The notes under the pieces are model-generated. The model made no database searches. It saw only the letters and a program-made list of their open reading frames with translations, and was not told where the DNA came from. A DNA stretch of 64,000 nucleotides, from contig NZ_JAURYQ010000042.1 of NCBI RefSeq assembly GCF_030653815.1, positions 81,386 through 145,385 on the forward strand. The letters are read 5' to 3'. Below, piece by piece: positions 7,637 through 15,462 of the stretch. Within the stretch, counting starts at the first letter, position 1, and every line of letters begins with the position of its first letter. The stretch is from Rhodoferax sp. Its GTDB lineage: Bacteria; Pseudomonadota; Gammaproteobacteria; Burkholderiales; Burkholderiaceae_C. A program made the translations under genes and the position numbers.

Positions 7637-8665
7637 CTATTCCTCAGTCACAGCTGCCTCACCTCGAGCGATGGCTTGCATAAAGCGCAGCTTCATTAGC
7701 AGCGCCTTCATTCCATGCAAATCCAACCGGGTGGTGTTGTGCGAGTTGTAATCCTCGGCCTGCGATATTTTTTGCTCACCTTGCTCCACAAACTTGCTGT
7801 AGTTCAAGTCACGCAAGTCGGGTGGCACACGGTAATAATTGCCGAGGTCTTGGGCTGCCACCATTTCTTCTCGGCTTAGCAGTGCCTCATACAGCTTTTC
7901 GCCATGGCGTGTGCCGATGGTGTTGACCTGATGCGCTGGCACATTCAACAAAGCCTTTAGCGCCTCGGTCAGCGTGCCAATGGTGGCCGCTGGGGCCTTT
8001 TGTACAAAAATATCACCGGGGTTGCCGTGCTCAAAAGCGTACAGGACCAAGTCAACCGCGTCGTCCAAAGTCATCATGAAGCGCGTCATGTTGGGATCGG
8101 TAATCGTGAGCGGCTTATCGGCACGAATTTGATCTACAAACAGCGGAATCACCGAACCGCGCGATGCCATCACATTGCCATAACGGGTGACACAAATGGT
8201 GGTGGTATCACTCTCACGCGACTTGGCCACCGCCACCTTTTCCATCATGGCCTTGCTGATGCCCATGGCGTTGATGGGGTACACCGCCTTGTCAGTGCTC
8301 AGGCAAATCACCCGCTTGATTCCGTGCGCAATAGCGGCCTCCAAAACATTCTCTGTGCCCAGCACATTAGTTTTGACCGCCTGCAACGGGTAAAACTCGC
8401 ATGATGGCACTTGCTTGAGAGCAGCCGCATGAAACACATAGTCCACCCCACGCATGGCGGTGCGCACACTGTCCGAGTCGCGCACGTCACCAATGTAAAA
8501 CTTCAGTTTGGCATGGTGATACCGCTTTCGCATGTCGTCCTGCTTTTTCTCATCGCGGCTTAGTATGCGTATTTCTCGCAGTTCAGAATCAAGAAACCGG
8601 CGGAGAACGGCATTGCCGAAAGAACCGGTACCACCGGTAATTAATAGCACTTGGTTGGTAAACAT
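7637..8665 (-). CDS. fnlA: UDP-GlcNAc 4,6-dehydratase (5-inverting), FnlA/CapE type
   Basis: The start is ATG 8665 (MFTNQVLLITGGTGSFG), preceded by AGGAAA at good spacing. Length is 342 residues. It has GGTGSFG at 11-17, SRDEKKQDDMRKRY, LSTDKAVYPINAMGISK and TRYGNVMASRGSV. The Met in place of Tyr in the YxxxK position (MGISK) marks the CapE/FnlA/WbjB group rather than canonical PseB. The enzyme dehydrates UDP-GlcNAc and inverts C5, giving the same 4-keto intermediate that PseB makes. It could therefore supply both the FucNAc branch and the pseudaminic acid branch. Confidence 0.92.
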   Translation of the reverse strand: MFTNQVLLITGGTGSFGNAVLRRFLDSELREIRILSRDEKKQDDMRKRYHHAKLKFYIGDVRDSDSVRTAMRGVDYVFHAAALKQVPSCEFYPLQAVKTNVLGTENVLEAAIAHGIKRVICLSTDKAVYPINAMGISKAMMEKVAVAKSRESDTTTICVTRYGNVMASRGSVIPLFVDQIRADKPLTITDPNMTRFMMTLDDAVDLVLYAFEHGNPGDIFVQKAPAATIGTLTEALKALLNVPAHQVNTIGTRHGEKLYEALLSREEMVAAQDLGNYYRVPPDLRDLNYSKFVEQGEQKISQAEDYNSHNTTRLDLHGMKALLMKLRFMQAIARGEAAVTEE

Positions 8666-8676
8666 ATTGTCATTTC

Positions 8677-9462
8677 CTAAATTTCTAAGGCATCGCGACA
8701 TAACTGGTATTTTTGTGCGGGCGTTGGGTAGTTAATCAGTACCGCACGATACTTGCCTTTGAATACAAACAAGCTGCCCGCGGCAGCACCCACTACCCCT
8801 AAGCTGGACACCAAGTGGCCCACATGCTCCAGAGAGCCAGCGCCGCCCATGATTGTCAAGGGAACTTTAAGCACCGCCCTGAATTGGCTGGCTAAGTCCA
8901 AGTCGTAACCTTGCATGAAACCATCGCGGTCTATCGAATTGATCACGATTTCACCCGCGCCTGCGTCTTGCAACTGCTTGGCCAAGGCAACAGGGTCGGT
9001 TTTATGGACCGTTTTACCGTTGTTGGTGCAAACCTCATATTCCTTGGAAAACAGCCCGGATCTTTTACGCACATCCACCACTACCACCACCGATTGTCGT
9101 CCAACTGCTGCTGCCATCTCGGACAACAGTGCCGGGTTGGCGATGGCAGCAGCACTCACAGCCACTTTTTCCACCCCCATGTCCACAATTCGTGCCGCCT
9201 GATCCGCAGTCTTGACGCCACCGCCGTAGCACAGCGGCATGCGGCACTCTGCGGCCAGTTTGGCAATCAAACCAAAATCGGGTTCACGGCCAAGAACCGT
9301 GGCATCGATGTCCAGCACAATCAATTCGTCCGACTCTTTCTCGTTAAAGATCTTTACAGCGTTGATCGGGTCGCCTACATACTTGGGGTCTTTAAAACCC
9401 TGCGTTTTAACCAGCCCACCTTGGTGGATCAGCAAACAAGGAATGATTCGCGGACGTAGCAT
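8677..9462 (-). CDS. wbuZ: HisF-like subunit of the sugar amidotransferase (WbuZ)
   Basis: This TIM-barrel protein of 261 residues opens RPRIIPCLLIHQGGLVKT. In histidine-pathway HisF the opening is IPCLD, with catalytic Asp11. Here that position is Leu11, while the second Asp (VVVVDVRKR) is kept. Loss of Asp11 fits the HisF2/WbuZ group, which delivers ammonia made by the HisH-like partner to an N-acetyl sugar amidotransferase. The phosphate-binding motifs GGGVK and GGAGS are present. It follows wbuX and wbuY, with which it should form the complex that turns an N-acetyl group into an acetimidoyl group. Confidence 0.9.
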   Translation of the reverse strand: MLRPRIIPCLLIHQGGLVKTQGFKDPKYVGDPINAVKIFNEKESDELIVLDIDATVLGREPDFGLIAKLAAECRMPLCYGGGVKTADQAARIVDMGVEKVAVSAAAIANPALLSEMAAAVGRQSVVVVVDVRKRSGLFSKEYEVCTNNGKTVHKTDPVALAKQLQDAGAGEIVINSIDRDGFMQGYDLDLASQFRAVLKVPLTIMGGAGSLEHVGHLVSSLGVVGAAAGSLFVFKGKYRAVLINYPTPAQKYQLCRDALEI

Positions 9463-9465
9463 GGG

Positions 9466-10083
9466 TCAAGATACCACAAAGTTCTTTAACAGCTGCGCAC
9501 CCCAATGATGACTTTTCTCGGGGTGGCATTGCACTCCATGAATGTGCCCATGCGATACCACGGCATCAAAGTCAAAACCATAGTGCGCCGTAGCGGCCAC
9601 GTCGGCCTTGTCTTGCGCATCAAAATAATATGAATGCAAAAAGTAAAACTGCGGAGTTTCGTCAAACCCTTCTTTGAACAGCTCGGCACCTGCAGTGGGC
9701 TGCAAGTTGTTCCAGCCCATGTGGGGCATAGGCAAACTGGCGGCAAGCGAGTTGCTCGCAAAGGACTTTACGCGTCCAGGCACCCAGTTCAGGCCAGGCA
9801 ACGTGCCTTCATCAGAGCCAGCCGCCAACATTTGCATACCAACACACACACCCATAATAGGCACGCACTTGCTCAGCACCGTTGCCTCAAGGGCTGGCCG
9901 CATGCCAGATTCATTGAGCCGCAGCATCGCGTGGTCAAAGTGTCCCACGCCCGGCAACACCAAGCGCGTCGCACCTTCAAGTTCTTGCGGTGTTTGAGCG
10001 CGCTGTGCGTCCAACCCCATGCGCTTGAACAACGTCATAAAGGCCTGAATGTTCCCTACCCCGTAGTCCACCAGCTTGATCAT
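9466..10083 (-). CDS. wbuY: HisH-like glutaminase subunit of the sugar amidotransferase (WbuY)
   Basis: Start is ATG 10083 (MIKLVDYGVGNIQAF), overlapping the wbuX stop as ATGA. An in-frame upstream extension lacks homology. The class I glutamine amidotransferase domain spans all 205 residues, with LPGVGHFD, nucleophile Cys in GVCVGMQ, and His and Glu in VQCHPEKSH. It releases ammonia from glutamine and channels it through WbuZ. A dedicated histidine-pathway role is unlikely because the gene sits inside the sugar locus with wbuX. Confidence 0.9.
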   Translation of the reverse strand: MIKLVDYGVGNIQAFMTLFKRMGLDAQRAQTPQELEGATRLVLPGVGHFDHAMLRLNESGMRPALEATVLSKCVPIMGVCVGMQMLAAGSDEGTLPGLNWVPGRVKSFASNSLAASLPMPHMGWNNLQPTAGAELFKEGFDETPQFYFLHSYYFDAQDKADVAATAHYGFDFDAVVSHGHIHGVQCHPEKSHHWGAQLLKNFVVS

Positions 10084-11228
10084 CGAAAATGCCTCTTTTC
10101 CAGACCCAACCATCTCAGTGCATTGGTACCCAATCTGATCAAGTCACGTTTGTTTTTGTATTCCCGAAATGTCTTTTTGGGCATATCAAACAATTGCTGC
10201 AGCTCATCCACCGTCAAGCCCAACTTGTGCGCCACATATTCAAACTCCTGCGTGAGAAAGTGCTCATCCATCTCTGGGCGCGAAATCCGATCCAGCGCTT
10301 GGTCGCGTGTCATCTGCTCCGTCATGATCAAGCTGGAGAAGTGAGCGCGGCGCTTTTCGTAGCCAAAACGGCGTGGCAACCAATAGTCTTCATAGAACCG
10401 AGTGAAGCGCGACTCGTGATGCTTGTGCAGAAAGCGCTGCCAACCAAAGTGGCGTTCCAACTCATCCTCGGCATCCTTCTTGACATAGGGCACCAAGTTC
10501 AACGGGTGATACACCTTCATGCCCAGCACTTTTTGATACCACAGCTTGTAAACCAGAATGTCCACCAGTGGAAACTCATCATTGGGTTTGCCGTCACCAA
10601 ATCTTTTCCAAATATCACCAAATAGAGTTTTGTCGATGCCCAAATAACCACCCCATTCTTCCGGTTCGCGGCAACATTCGGTCGAGAAATTGGAGCCTGT
10701 GATAATGTGCTTGATCTTGTATTTGCGGGCAAACTTGTAGAGGCCGGAAAAAAAGGCCGCATCCTGCACAAGGTCCTGGTCTGGAATACCAGCCCGCAAA
10801 AAAGCCACCTGCATGCGCTTGACGGCTTCCCAGTTCACCACATCCGTATACAAATCCAAGCCCAAGCCATCGACAAGTTTTTCGATGTTGCCAACGGCTT
10901 GGTCAGTATTCCAACCTGCGTCAACGTGGAAGAGCAAAGGTCGCAAGCCCATTTTCTCTTTGGCCACATAGGCTACGTAGGAACTGTCGAGTCCACCGCT
11001 CAGACCGATAATGCAATCGAAGTCCTTGCCTTTTCCTGCTAGGCGTATTGCATCAGCCATTTGTGCCAACCGGCGCTCACCTTCGGAATCAGTATTCCAA
11101 TTCGGCTTAATCAACTCTTCAAAGTTGTTGCAGTAATCACACCACCCACGATCATCGAAAGTGACATTTTGGTCAGATAAATCCATGATGCACTTAGTGC
11201 ACATTGTTGTAGGTTGAAGTGTCTTCAT
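10080..11228 (-). CDS. wbuX: N-acetyl sugar amidotransferase (WbuX/LfnA/WbpG family)
   Basis: The 382-residue protein has two Cys pairs near the N-terminus (C10/C13 in CTKC, C30/C33 in CDYC), probably a zinc site. The ATP-PPase loop LSGGLDSS is at about 76-83, and a TGSNFSTECCREPEEW block follows. The family activates the acetamido oxygen with ATP and replaces it with ammonia, making an acetamidino sugar. With fnlABC beside it the expected product is UDP-N-acetimidoyl-L-fucosamine (FucNAm), as assigned to LfnA in Pseudomonas aeruginosa O12 and to wbuX-wbuY-wbuZ in Escherichia coli O145. Its ATG overlaps the upstream stop (TAATG). Confidence 0.92.
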   Translation of the reverse strand: MKTLQPTTMCTKCIMDLSDQNVTFDDRGWCDYCNNFEELIKPNWNTDSEGERRLAQMADAIRLAGKGKDFDCIIGLSGGLDSSYVAYVAKEKMGLRPLLFHVDAGWNTDQAVGNIEKLVDGLGLDLYTDVVNWEAVKRMQVAFLRAGIPDQDLVQDAAFFSGLYKFARKYKIKHIITGSNFSTECCREPEEWGGYLGIDKTLFGDIWKRFGDGKPNDEFPLVDILVYKLWYQKVLGMKVYHPLNLVPYVKKDAEDELERHFGWQRFLHKHHESRFTRFYEDYWLPRRFGYEKRRAHFSSLIMTEQMTRDQALDRISRPEMDEHFLTQEFEYVAHKLGLTVDELQQLFDMPKKTFREYKNKRDLIRLGTNALRWLGLEKRHFR

Positions 11229-11878
11229 TACTTTTTCATTTTTTCATTATCTTGGTTTTCAAACAAATCGCGAAATTCAGAGATGAATTGTTCAGGATTT
11301 TTTATATATTTGGCCAGATAGTTAAGACTTTGTTCATCAAGGAGCCACCACTTTGAATCCTCCAGTGCGGAAACCAGATCAGAAGAAAATCTATATCGAA
11401 TCAATTTAGCCGGATTCCCTGCAACAATTGCATAGGGCGGCACATCTTTTGCAACGATGGCACCTGCACCAATAACAGCTCCATTTCCAATTCTCACACC
11501 TGACATGATAATTGCCGATCGACCTATCCAAACGTCATTGCCAATAGTCGTATTAAGCGGCGTGTCTAATGTATACTTAGAAAATTTTTTATTGATACTA
11601 TCTCGACCAGCATAAAAAACTGGTGACATCCCAACCCAATCCATTGGATGACTCGCACCACCAATAACAACTTGATTTGCGATTGAAGTAAAACTCCCAA
11701 TGTTTGCATAATAAATATCACAATCGTAACCGCAAAAACTATACCTACCCATAGTAGATGAAAAAAAAGACGTACCTGATTCTATCTTTGAGGTTGGATC
11801 AACATTTGAATAACGTATCGATGAGAGTCGCGCTTTTTTCAGAATCTTGGAGAGAAAGCTCTTTAATTTTGTAAACAT
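11228..11878 (-). CDS. CatB/xenobiotic-type O-acetyltransferase (left-handed beta-helix)
   Basis: The 216-residue protein has hexapeptide repeats. GGASHPMDWV contains the catalytic His typical of CatB-like enzymes. NTTIGNDVWIGRSAIIMSG, GAVIGAGAIVAKDVPPYA and VAGNPAKLIRYRF form the C-terminal coils and acetyl-CoA site. It probably O-acetylates a sugar of the repeat unit. The gene is AT-rich like the polymerase before it, whose 3' end it overlaps by 16 bases. The acceptor sugar cannot be told from sequence. Confidence 0.82.
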   Translation of the reverse strand: MFTKLKSFLSKILKKARLSSIRYSNVDPTSKIESGTSFFSSTMGRYSFCGYDCDIYYANIGSFTSIANQVVIGGASHPMDWVGMSPVFYAGRDSINKKFSKYTLDTPLNTTIGNDVWIGRSAIIMSGVRIGNGAVIGAGAIVAKDVPPYAIVAGNPAKLIRYRFSSDLVSALEDSKWWLLDEQSLNYLAKYIKNPEQFISEFRDLFENQDNEKMKK

Positions 11879-12996
11879 GCTATTCTTAATTGCTTCTGTT
11901 TTTGTTGTGCGAAACGAAAAAATATAAAAAAATAGAATAAATAGAAAAAATCTAAAGTACTAGGAAAAAATATTGGTTCTGTAGTCGCCCTGATCCAAGC
12001 GAAGAAGATCAGACATATCGCCACGATCTTTTGTGTAACGAGTCTATTTGAAATGGCAATAAAAATTGGTGTGGTCAAAACAAAAATTAAACCTGCAACT
12101 CCATAAAACGAATGAACACGTATAAAAGAGTTATGAGGATTGCCATCAAAGTAGTGAGCTATAGATGTATTATCATAGCTTGCTCCAAATATAAGCGTCC
12201 ATTCATTAATTTTATTCATATAATCAGCAATAATTTGGCCCCTAGACTCGTCGAAGACGCCTTGAGAAAACTTTGATTGTTCAATTAGCAGTTCTAATGC
12301 AGAACCAATTTTCTCATAATTGCTATAGAGATACACAGAAAGAAGTAGTGCAATTATCCCTACAAAGCGGATCGTGATTTTTCTGTCTGATTTTGATGTA
12401 CTAGCATTGACGAAAATGCTGAATATTAAGATTAGTGCGCCGATTAATATCGATCCTCGACCTAACCCAAAAAATGCAACGAGCAAAGTGGCGATCGATG
12501 AAGCGATAGGTAGGCGGTTAAATTTTAGGTAACTTGTAAGTGAGTAACCGATTTGAACTACTATTAAATAGCTAGGAAGACCATTTCCGCCGGCACCAGG
12601 AATCATCAACTCAAATGGTTCCGGGTCACCCCAGTGCGCTGCAAGACCAATTGCGATAGCGAAAACAAAAATCCAGTAAAAGTATTTAAGACAAAGTAAA
12701 ATATGCCCATGATCCTTTTTACTCAATTGCTGTGCTGCAATAAATATTATAGGGGCGACAGCTAAATAAAAAATCGGTGCAATCCCATGATTAAGGCTTG
12801 CCGCAGCGGGCAAGCATATTAACGCGGCCCCACTAAAAACTAATGCGTCAACTTTATTAATGGATATATATTTTCTTTCGTTGATTATATATACTAAAGC
12901 AATTATATAAGATGCAGCAATTGTTATTGGCGTCTGAAAAGCGAAGGCGACCATCAAAAGGCACAGGAAGGAAGTATCAAAAGCGATTTTTTTCAT
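11863..12996 (-). CDS. wzy: O-antigen polymerase (Wzy-like membrane protein)
   Basis: This 377-residue, strongly hydrophobic protein has about ten membrane segments and a larger periplasmic stretch at roughly 225-290. It contains GLGRGSILIGALILI and the motif NPHNSFIRVHSFYGVAG, which is typical of the Wzy/O-antigen ligase superfamily. Wzy joins undecaprenyl-linked repeat units in the periplasm. It is the only such protein in the locus and the AT-rich codon use matches its role as a fast-changing gene. WaaL (ligase) is the alternative, but position inside the unit-synthesis operon favours Wzy. Confidence 0.8.
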   Translation of the reverse strand: MKKIAFDTSFLCLLMVAFAFQTPITIAASYIIALVYIINERKYISINKVDALVFSGAALICLPAAASLNHGIAPIFYLAVAPIIFIAAQQLSKKDHGHILLCLKYFYWIFVFAIAIGLAAHWGDPEPFELMIPGAGGNGLPSYLIVVQIGYSLTSYLKFNRLPIASSIATLLVAFFGLGRGSILIGALILIFSIFVNASTSKSDRKITIRFVGIIALLLSVYLYSNYEKIGSALELLIEQSKFSQGVFDESRGQIIADYMNKINEWTLIFGASYDNTSIAHYFDGNPHNSFIRVHSFYGVAGLIFVLTTPIFIAISNRLVTQKIVAICLIFFAWIRATTEPIFFPSTLDFFYLFYFFIFFRFAQQKQKQLRIACLQN

Positions 12997-13038
12997 TGCT
13001 CTAATTAATTTGCGAACACATTAAATGTCTTTACTTAA

Positions 13039-13845
13039 TTACAGCACTTGCCCTATATCCATCCTTGGGTACGCATCTAAAAGACTTTCAGGGGTAAGGT
13101 TTATAACTTTAACATCCTTTTCTCTGGCCAATTTTGCAACCAAGTAATGGAATTCCGTTGTTATCCAATAAAACTTAAGATAAAATGCCAAATTATAATT
13201 TACCTGCGAGACTTCTGATTTATCATCGTAACAGTGCCCTTTTCCGGCCGTGCAGAATGCACTATAATCGCAACCCAAAAGATATATCTCTTTAAAGCCC
13301 ATATAAATAGCTGTTAAAATTGAAAAAGATATTACATTCATGGCTCCATATATGTTTTCATCAATTTTTTCAGACATCGTTGATACAGGATATTTTTTTG
13401 AATAAATATAGATGCTAGGGATATTTATTTGAAGATTGTCTAAAATTTTCTTAGCTCTAATATCTGTGACAAAGATTGGTGGCTTTTTTTTGTATTTCTC
13501 CACTACTTCTTTGAAGGTGTGGTTCCATTGCTCCCAATATAAATTGTCCATCAATGCATAATAGTTTGGATTGATACCTGAAACTATTTCTGATTTATAT
13601 AGTGAATTTACGCCAAAAATGACTTCACTTCTTAGGGCGTCCAATTCGTCGACTTTTAAGTCATTAAGTGAAGGTCCTGTGCCTAGTATGAAGCATCGCT
13701 CTCCATTGTGAATGTTTCGAAAATCTATATTTTTTTTTAAAACTTTTTTAGCGGGAAAGTCTAAATAATATATTATTTCGCTTAGTATATTGTAAGTTTT
13801 ATATATAAGTGCATCAATCTTATCTTTTACATCAAATTTGCTCAT
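13039..13845 (-). CDS. DUF115/Maf-like protein, candidate pseudaminic acid transferase
   Basis: The 268-residue protein has CFILGTGPSLNDL (GxGPSL at 55-60), YALMDNLYWEQW, GAMNVISFSILTAIYMGFKEIYLLGCDYS and a late LTPESLLDAYPRM. The GxGPSL plus (I)YLxGxD(Y/F)S pattern is shared by the DUF115/motility accessory factor (Maf) family and, more distantly, GT42 sialyltransferases. Maf proteins are tied to nonulosonic acid transfer to flagellin. Here the gene overlaps pseI (ATGA) and lies in the polysaccharide operon, so I infer a CMP-pseudaminic acid:glycan transferase. It is AT-rich, unlike the pse genes from 15.7 kb on. Function remains a prediction. Confidence 0.6.
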   Translation of the reverse strand: MSKFDVKDKIDALIYKTYNILSEIIYYLDFPAKKVLKKNIDFRNIHNGERCFILGTGPSLNDLKVDELDALRSEVIFGVNSLYKSEIVSGINPNYYALMDNLYWEQWNHTFKEVVEKYKKKPPIFVTDIRAKKILDNLQINIPSIYIYSKKYPVSTMSEKIDENIYGAMNVISFSILTAIYMGFKEIYLLGCDYSAFCTAGKGHCYDDKSEVSQVNYNLAFYLKFYWITTEFHYLVAKLAREKDVKVINLTPESLLDAYPRMDIGQVL

Positions 13846-14906
13846 TTATTTTCCATTTTTTTAATAAGATCAAACGAGAGCGGTGTTCCATACCTAACAT
13901 TTGAAGAGACTTGTCTACCTAAAGCTTCATTTAAATATTTAGGCGGCAAACCATATCCAGGTCGCACACTGCGAACACAATCTACAGTAATAACTTGCCC
14001 CACCTGCATGTCCTTAACAAAGTACAGTGATCTTCTGAATTTCACATTTCCTTGCTCGCTAGATTTGCAACCATAGTCAACACGTCCCAATGCTGACCAT
14101 GCAGTTTTAGCGCCTTGGCAAAGTGCCGCCAATTCAGTGGGTTCCAGCGAAAAGCTGTCGTCCGGCCCACCGCCGCTACGGTCCAGAGTGAAGTGCTTTT
14201 CGATGATGCTGGCCCCCATGGCCACGCTGGTGATGGCCGTGGTGTTGTCCAAGGTGTGGTCTGACAGGCCCGTGACCAAGCCAAAGCGCTCGATCATGTC
14301 GGGAATGGTGCGCAGGTTGTAGTCTTCTGCCGGGGCGGGGTAGCCGCTCACGCAGTGGAGGATGGCGAGCTCCTTGCAGCCGCCTTCGCGCGCGGCGTCG
14401 ATGGCTTCCTGAATCTCTTCAGCATCGGCCATACCGGTGGATATGATCATGGGCTTGCCCGTGCTGGCAGCGTATTTGATCAGCGGGAGGTCTACCGCTT
14501 CAAACGATGCGATTTTGTAGGCTGGGGCGTTCAGGTCTTCCAGCAGGTCGATGGCAGTGTTGTCAAACGGCGAGCTGAAGATGGTGATGCCGTGTTTGCG
14601 GGCGTGCGCAAACAGCGGCGCGTGCCACTCCCACGGCATGTGAGCCTCTTGGTAAAGGTCAAACAGCGTGCGACCGTCCCACAGGCCGCCGTGAATGCGA
14701 AAGTCATCAGAGTCACAGTCCAGCGTGATGGTGTCAGGGCGGTAAGTTTGCATTTTGACGGCATCAGCACCGGCCTGTTTGGCAGCCTCAATAAGTTTGC
14801 AAGCGGTTTCAATGTTGCCGTTGTGGTTGGCGGACATTTCGGCGATGACGTAGGGGTGGTGATCAAGGCCAATGTTGCGTCCAGCGATCGATAACTGCGG
14901 ATTCAT
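13842..14906 (-). CDS. pseI: Pseudaminic acid synthase
   Basis: Start ATG 14906 (MNPQLSIAGRNIG) overlaps the pseH stop by ATGA, giving 354 residues. The NeuB barrel shows IAEMSANHNGN, KMQTYRPDTIT, SSPFDNTAID, ISTGMA, HCVSGYPAP, GLSDHT and EKHFTLDRSGGGPDDSFS. A C-terminal SAF/antifreeze-like domain follows (FRRSLYFVKDMQVGQ). It condenses 6-deoxy-2,4-diacetamido-altrose with phosphoenolpyruvate to form pseudaminic acid. The DHTLDN and PDDSFS wording fits PseI better than NeuB or LegI. Base composition changes sharply at about 14,080: the 3' quarter is AT-rich and the rest GC-rich, suggesting recombination within the gene. Confidence 0.9.
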   Translation of the reverse strand: MNPQLSIAGRNIGLDHHPYVIAEMSANHNGNIETACKLIEAAKQAGADAVKMQTYRPDTITLDCDSDDFRIHGGLWDGRTLFDLYQEAHMPWEWHAPLFAHARKHGITIFSSPFDNTAIDLLEDLNAPAYKIASFEAVDLPLIKYAASTGKPMIISTGMADAEEIQEAIDAAREGGCKELAILHCVSGYPAPAEDYNLRTIPDMIERFGLVTGLSDHTLDNTTAITSVAMGASIIEKHFTLDRSGGGPDDSFSLEPTELAALCQGAKTAWSALGRVDYGCKSSEQGNVKFRRSLYFVKDMQVGQVITVDCVRSVRPGYGLPPKYLNEALGRQVSSNVRYGTPLSFDLIKKMENK

Positions 14907-15448
14907 GCTTGGATACTCGATTCGGTCGAAAAGTAATTGGGATTTAGACACGCGACACAAACTCTATCCTCTGCTACACCATTCATCCAGTAGAAGCCTT
15001 TAAATGTGCCCTCGATAAACCAATTGGCCCTTGTGTACGCCTTTATTGAGGAGATATTGCTAGCATACATACCACCATGCAGACGGCGAATGTCATGCGT
15101 TTGAAAAGCAATTAAATTGGCAATTGCGATTGCTTTCGTTGCAATACCTTTACCAAGGTAATTTCGATTGCCAAGTAAGCAAACAAGATCAGATGTTTTA
15201 TTTTTTATATCTATTGGCCCAATCTTTACATTACCAATTTTTTCACCAGAGTCACTTTCAATAAGGTAATAGAACCATTTGCCGGTTTTCAAACCCTCCT
15301 CGAAGTCTTTCACTAGAACATCATGACTGAATATTCGTCCACTGCCAGTAAAGAAGTTAAGATGACCATCATCATTTTCGTACCAACGACAATAGTCACT
15401 ATCAATATCAGCTAACTCAAGGGATCTAAGTTTTATTTCGATGCTCAT
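14903..15448 (-). CDS. pseH: GNAT N-acetyltransferase of pseudaminic acid synthesis
   Basis: The 181-residue RimJ/RimL-like GNAT protein contains WYENDDGHLNFFTG, GNVKIGPIDI, the acetyl-CoA loop NRNYLGKGIATKAI and AYTRANWFIEGTFKGF. PseH acetylates N4 of the UDP-4-amino intermediate before PseG acts. It sits between pseG and pseI, overlapping pseI by 4 bases. Its composition is AT-rich while the flanking parts of pseG and pseI are GC-rich, so it was probably acquired or swapped separately. Legionaminate pathways use a beta-helix acetyltransferase instead, which supports the Pse assignment. Confidence 0.85.
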   Translation of the reverse strand: MSIEIKLRSLELADIDSDYCRWYENDDGHLNFFTGSGRIFSHDVLVKDFEEGLKTGKWFYYLIESDSGEKIGNVKIGPIDIKNKTSDLVCLLGNRNYLGKGIATKAIAIANLIAFQTHDIRRLHGGMYASNISSIKAYTRANWFIEGTFKGFYWMNGVAEDRVCVACLNPNYFSTESSIQA

Positions 15449-15462
15449 ATATTGCCCCTAAT

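Noticed and set aside
7637..8665. Calling the dehydratase PseB
   Set aside because: The MGISK variant, the length and the fnlB-fnlC neighbours place it with FnlA/CapE, although its product could still serve PseC.
11863..12996. Naming the membrane protein WaaL ligase
   Set aside because: The motif NPHNSF occurs in both groups, but the gene lies inside the repeat-unit operon and no other polymerase candidate exists in the locus.
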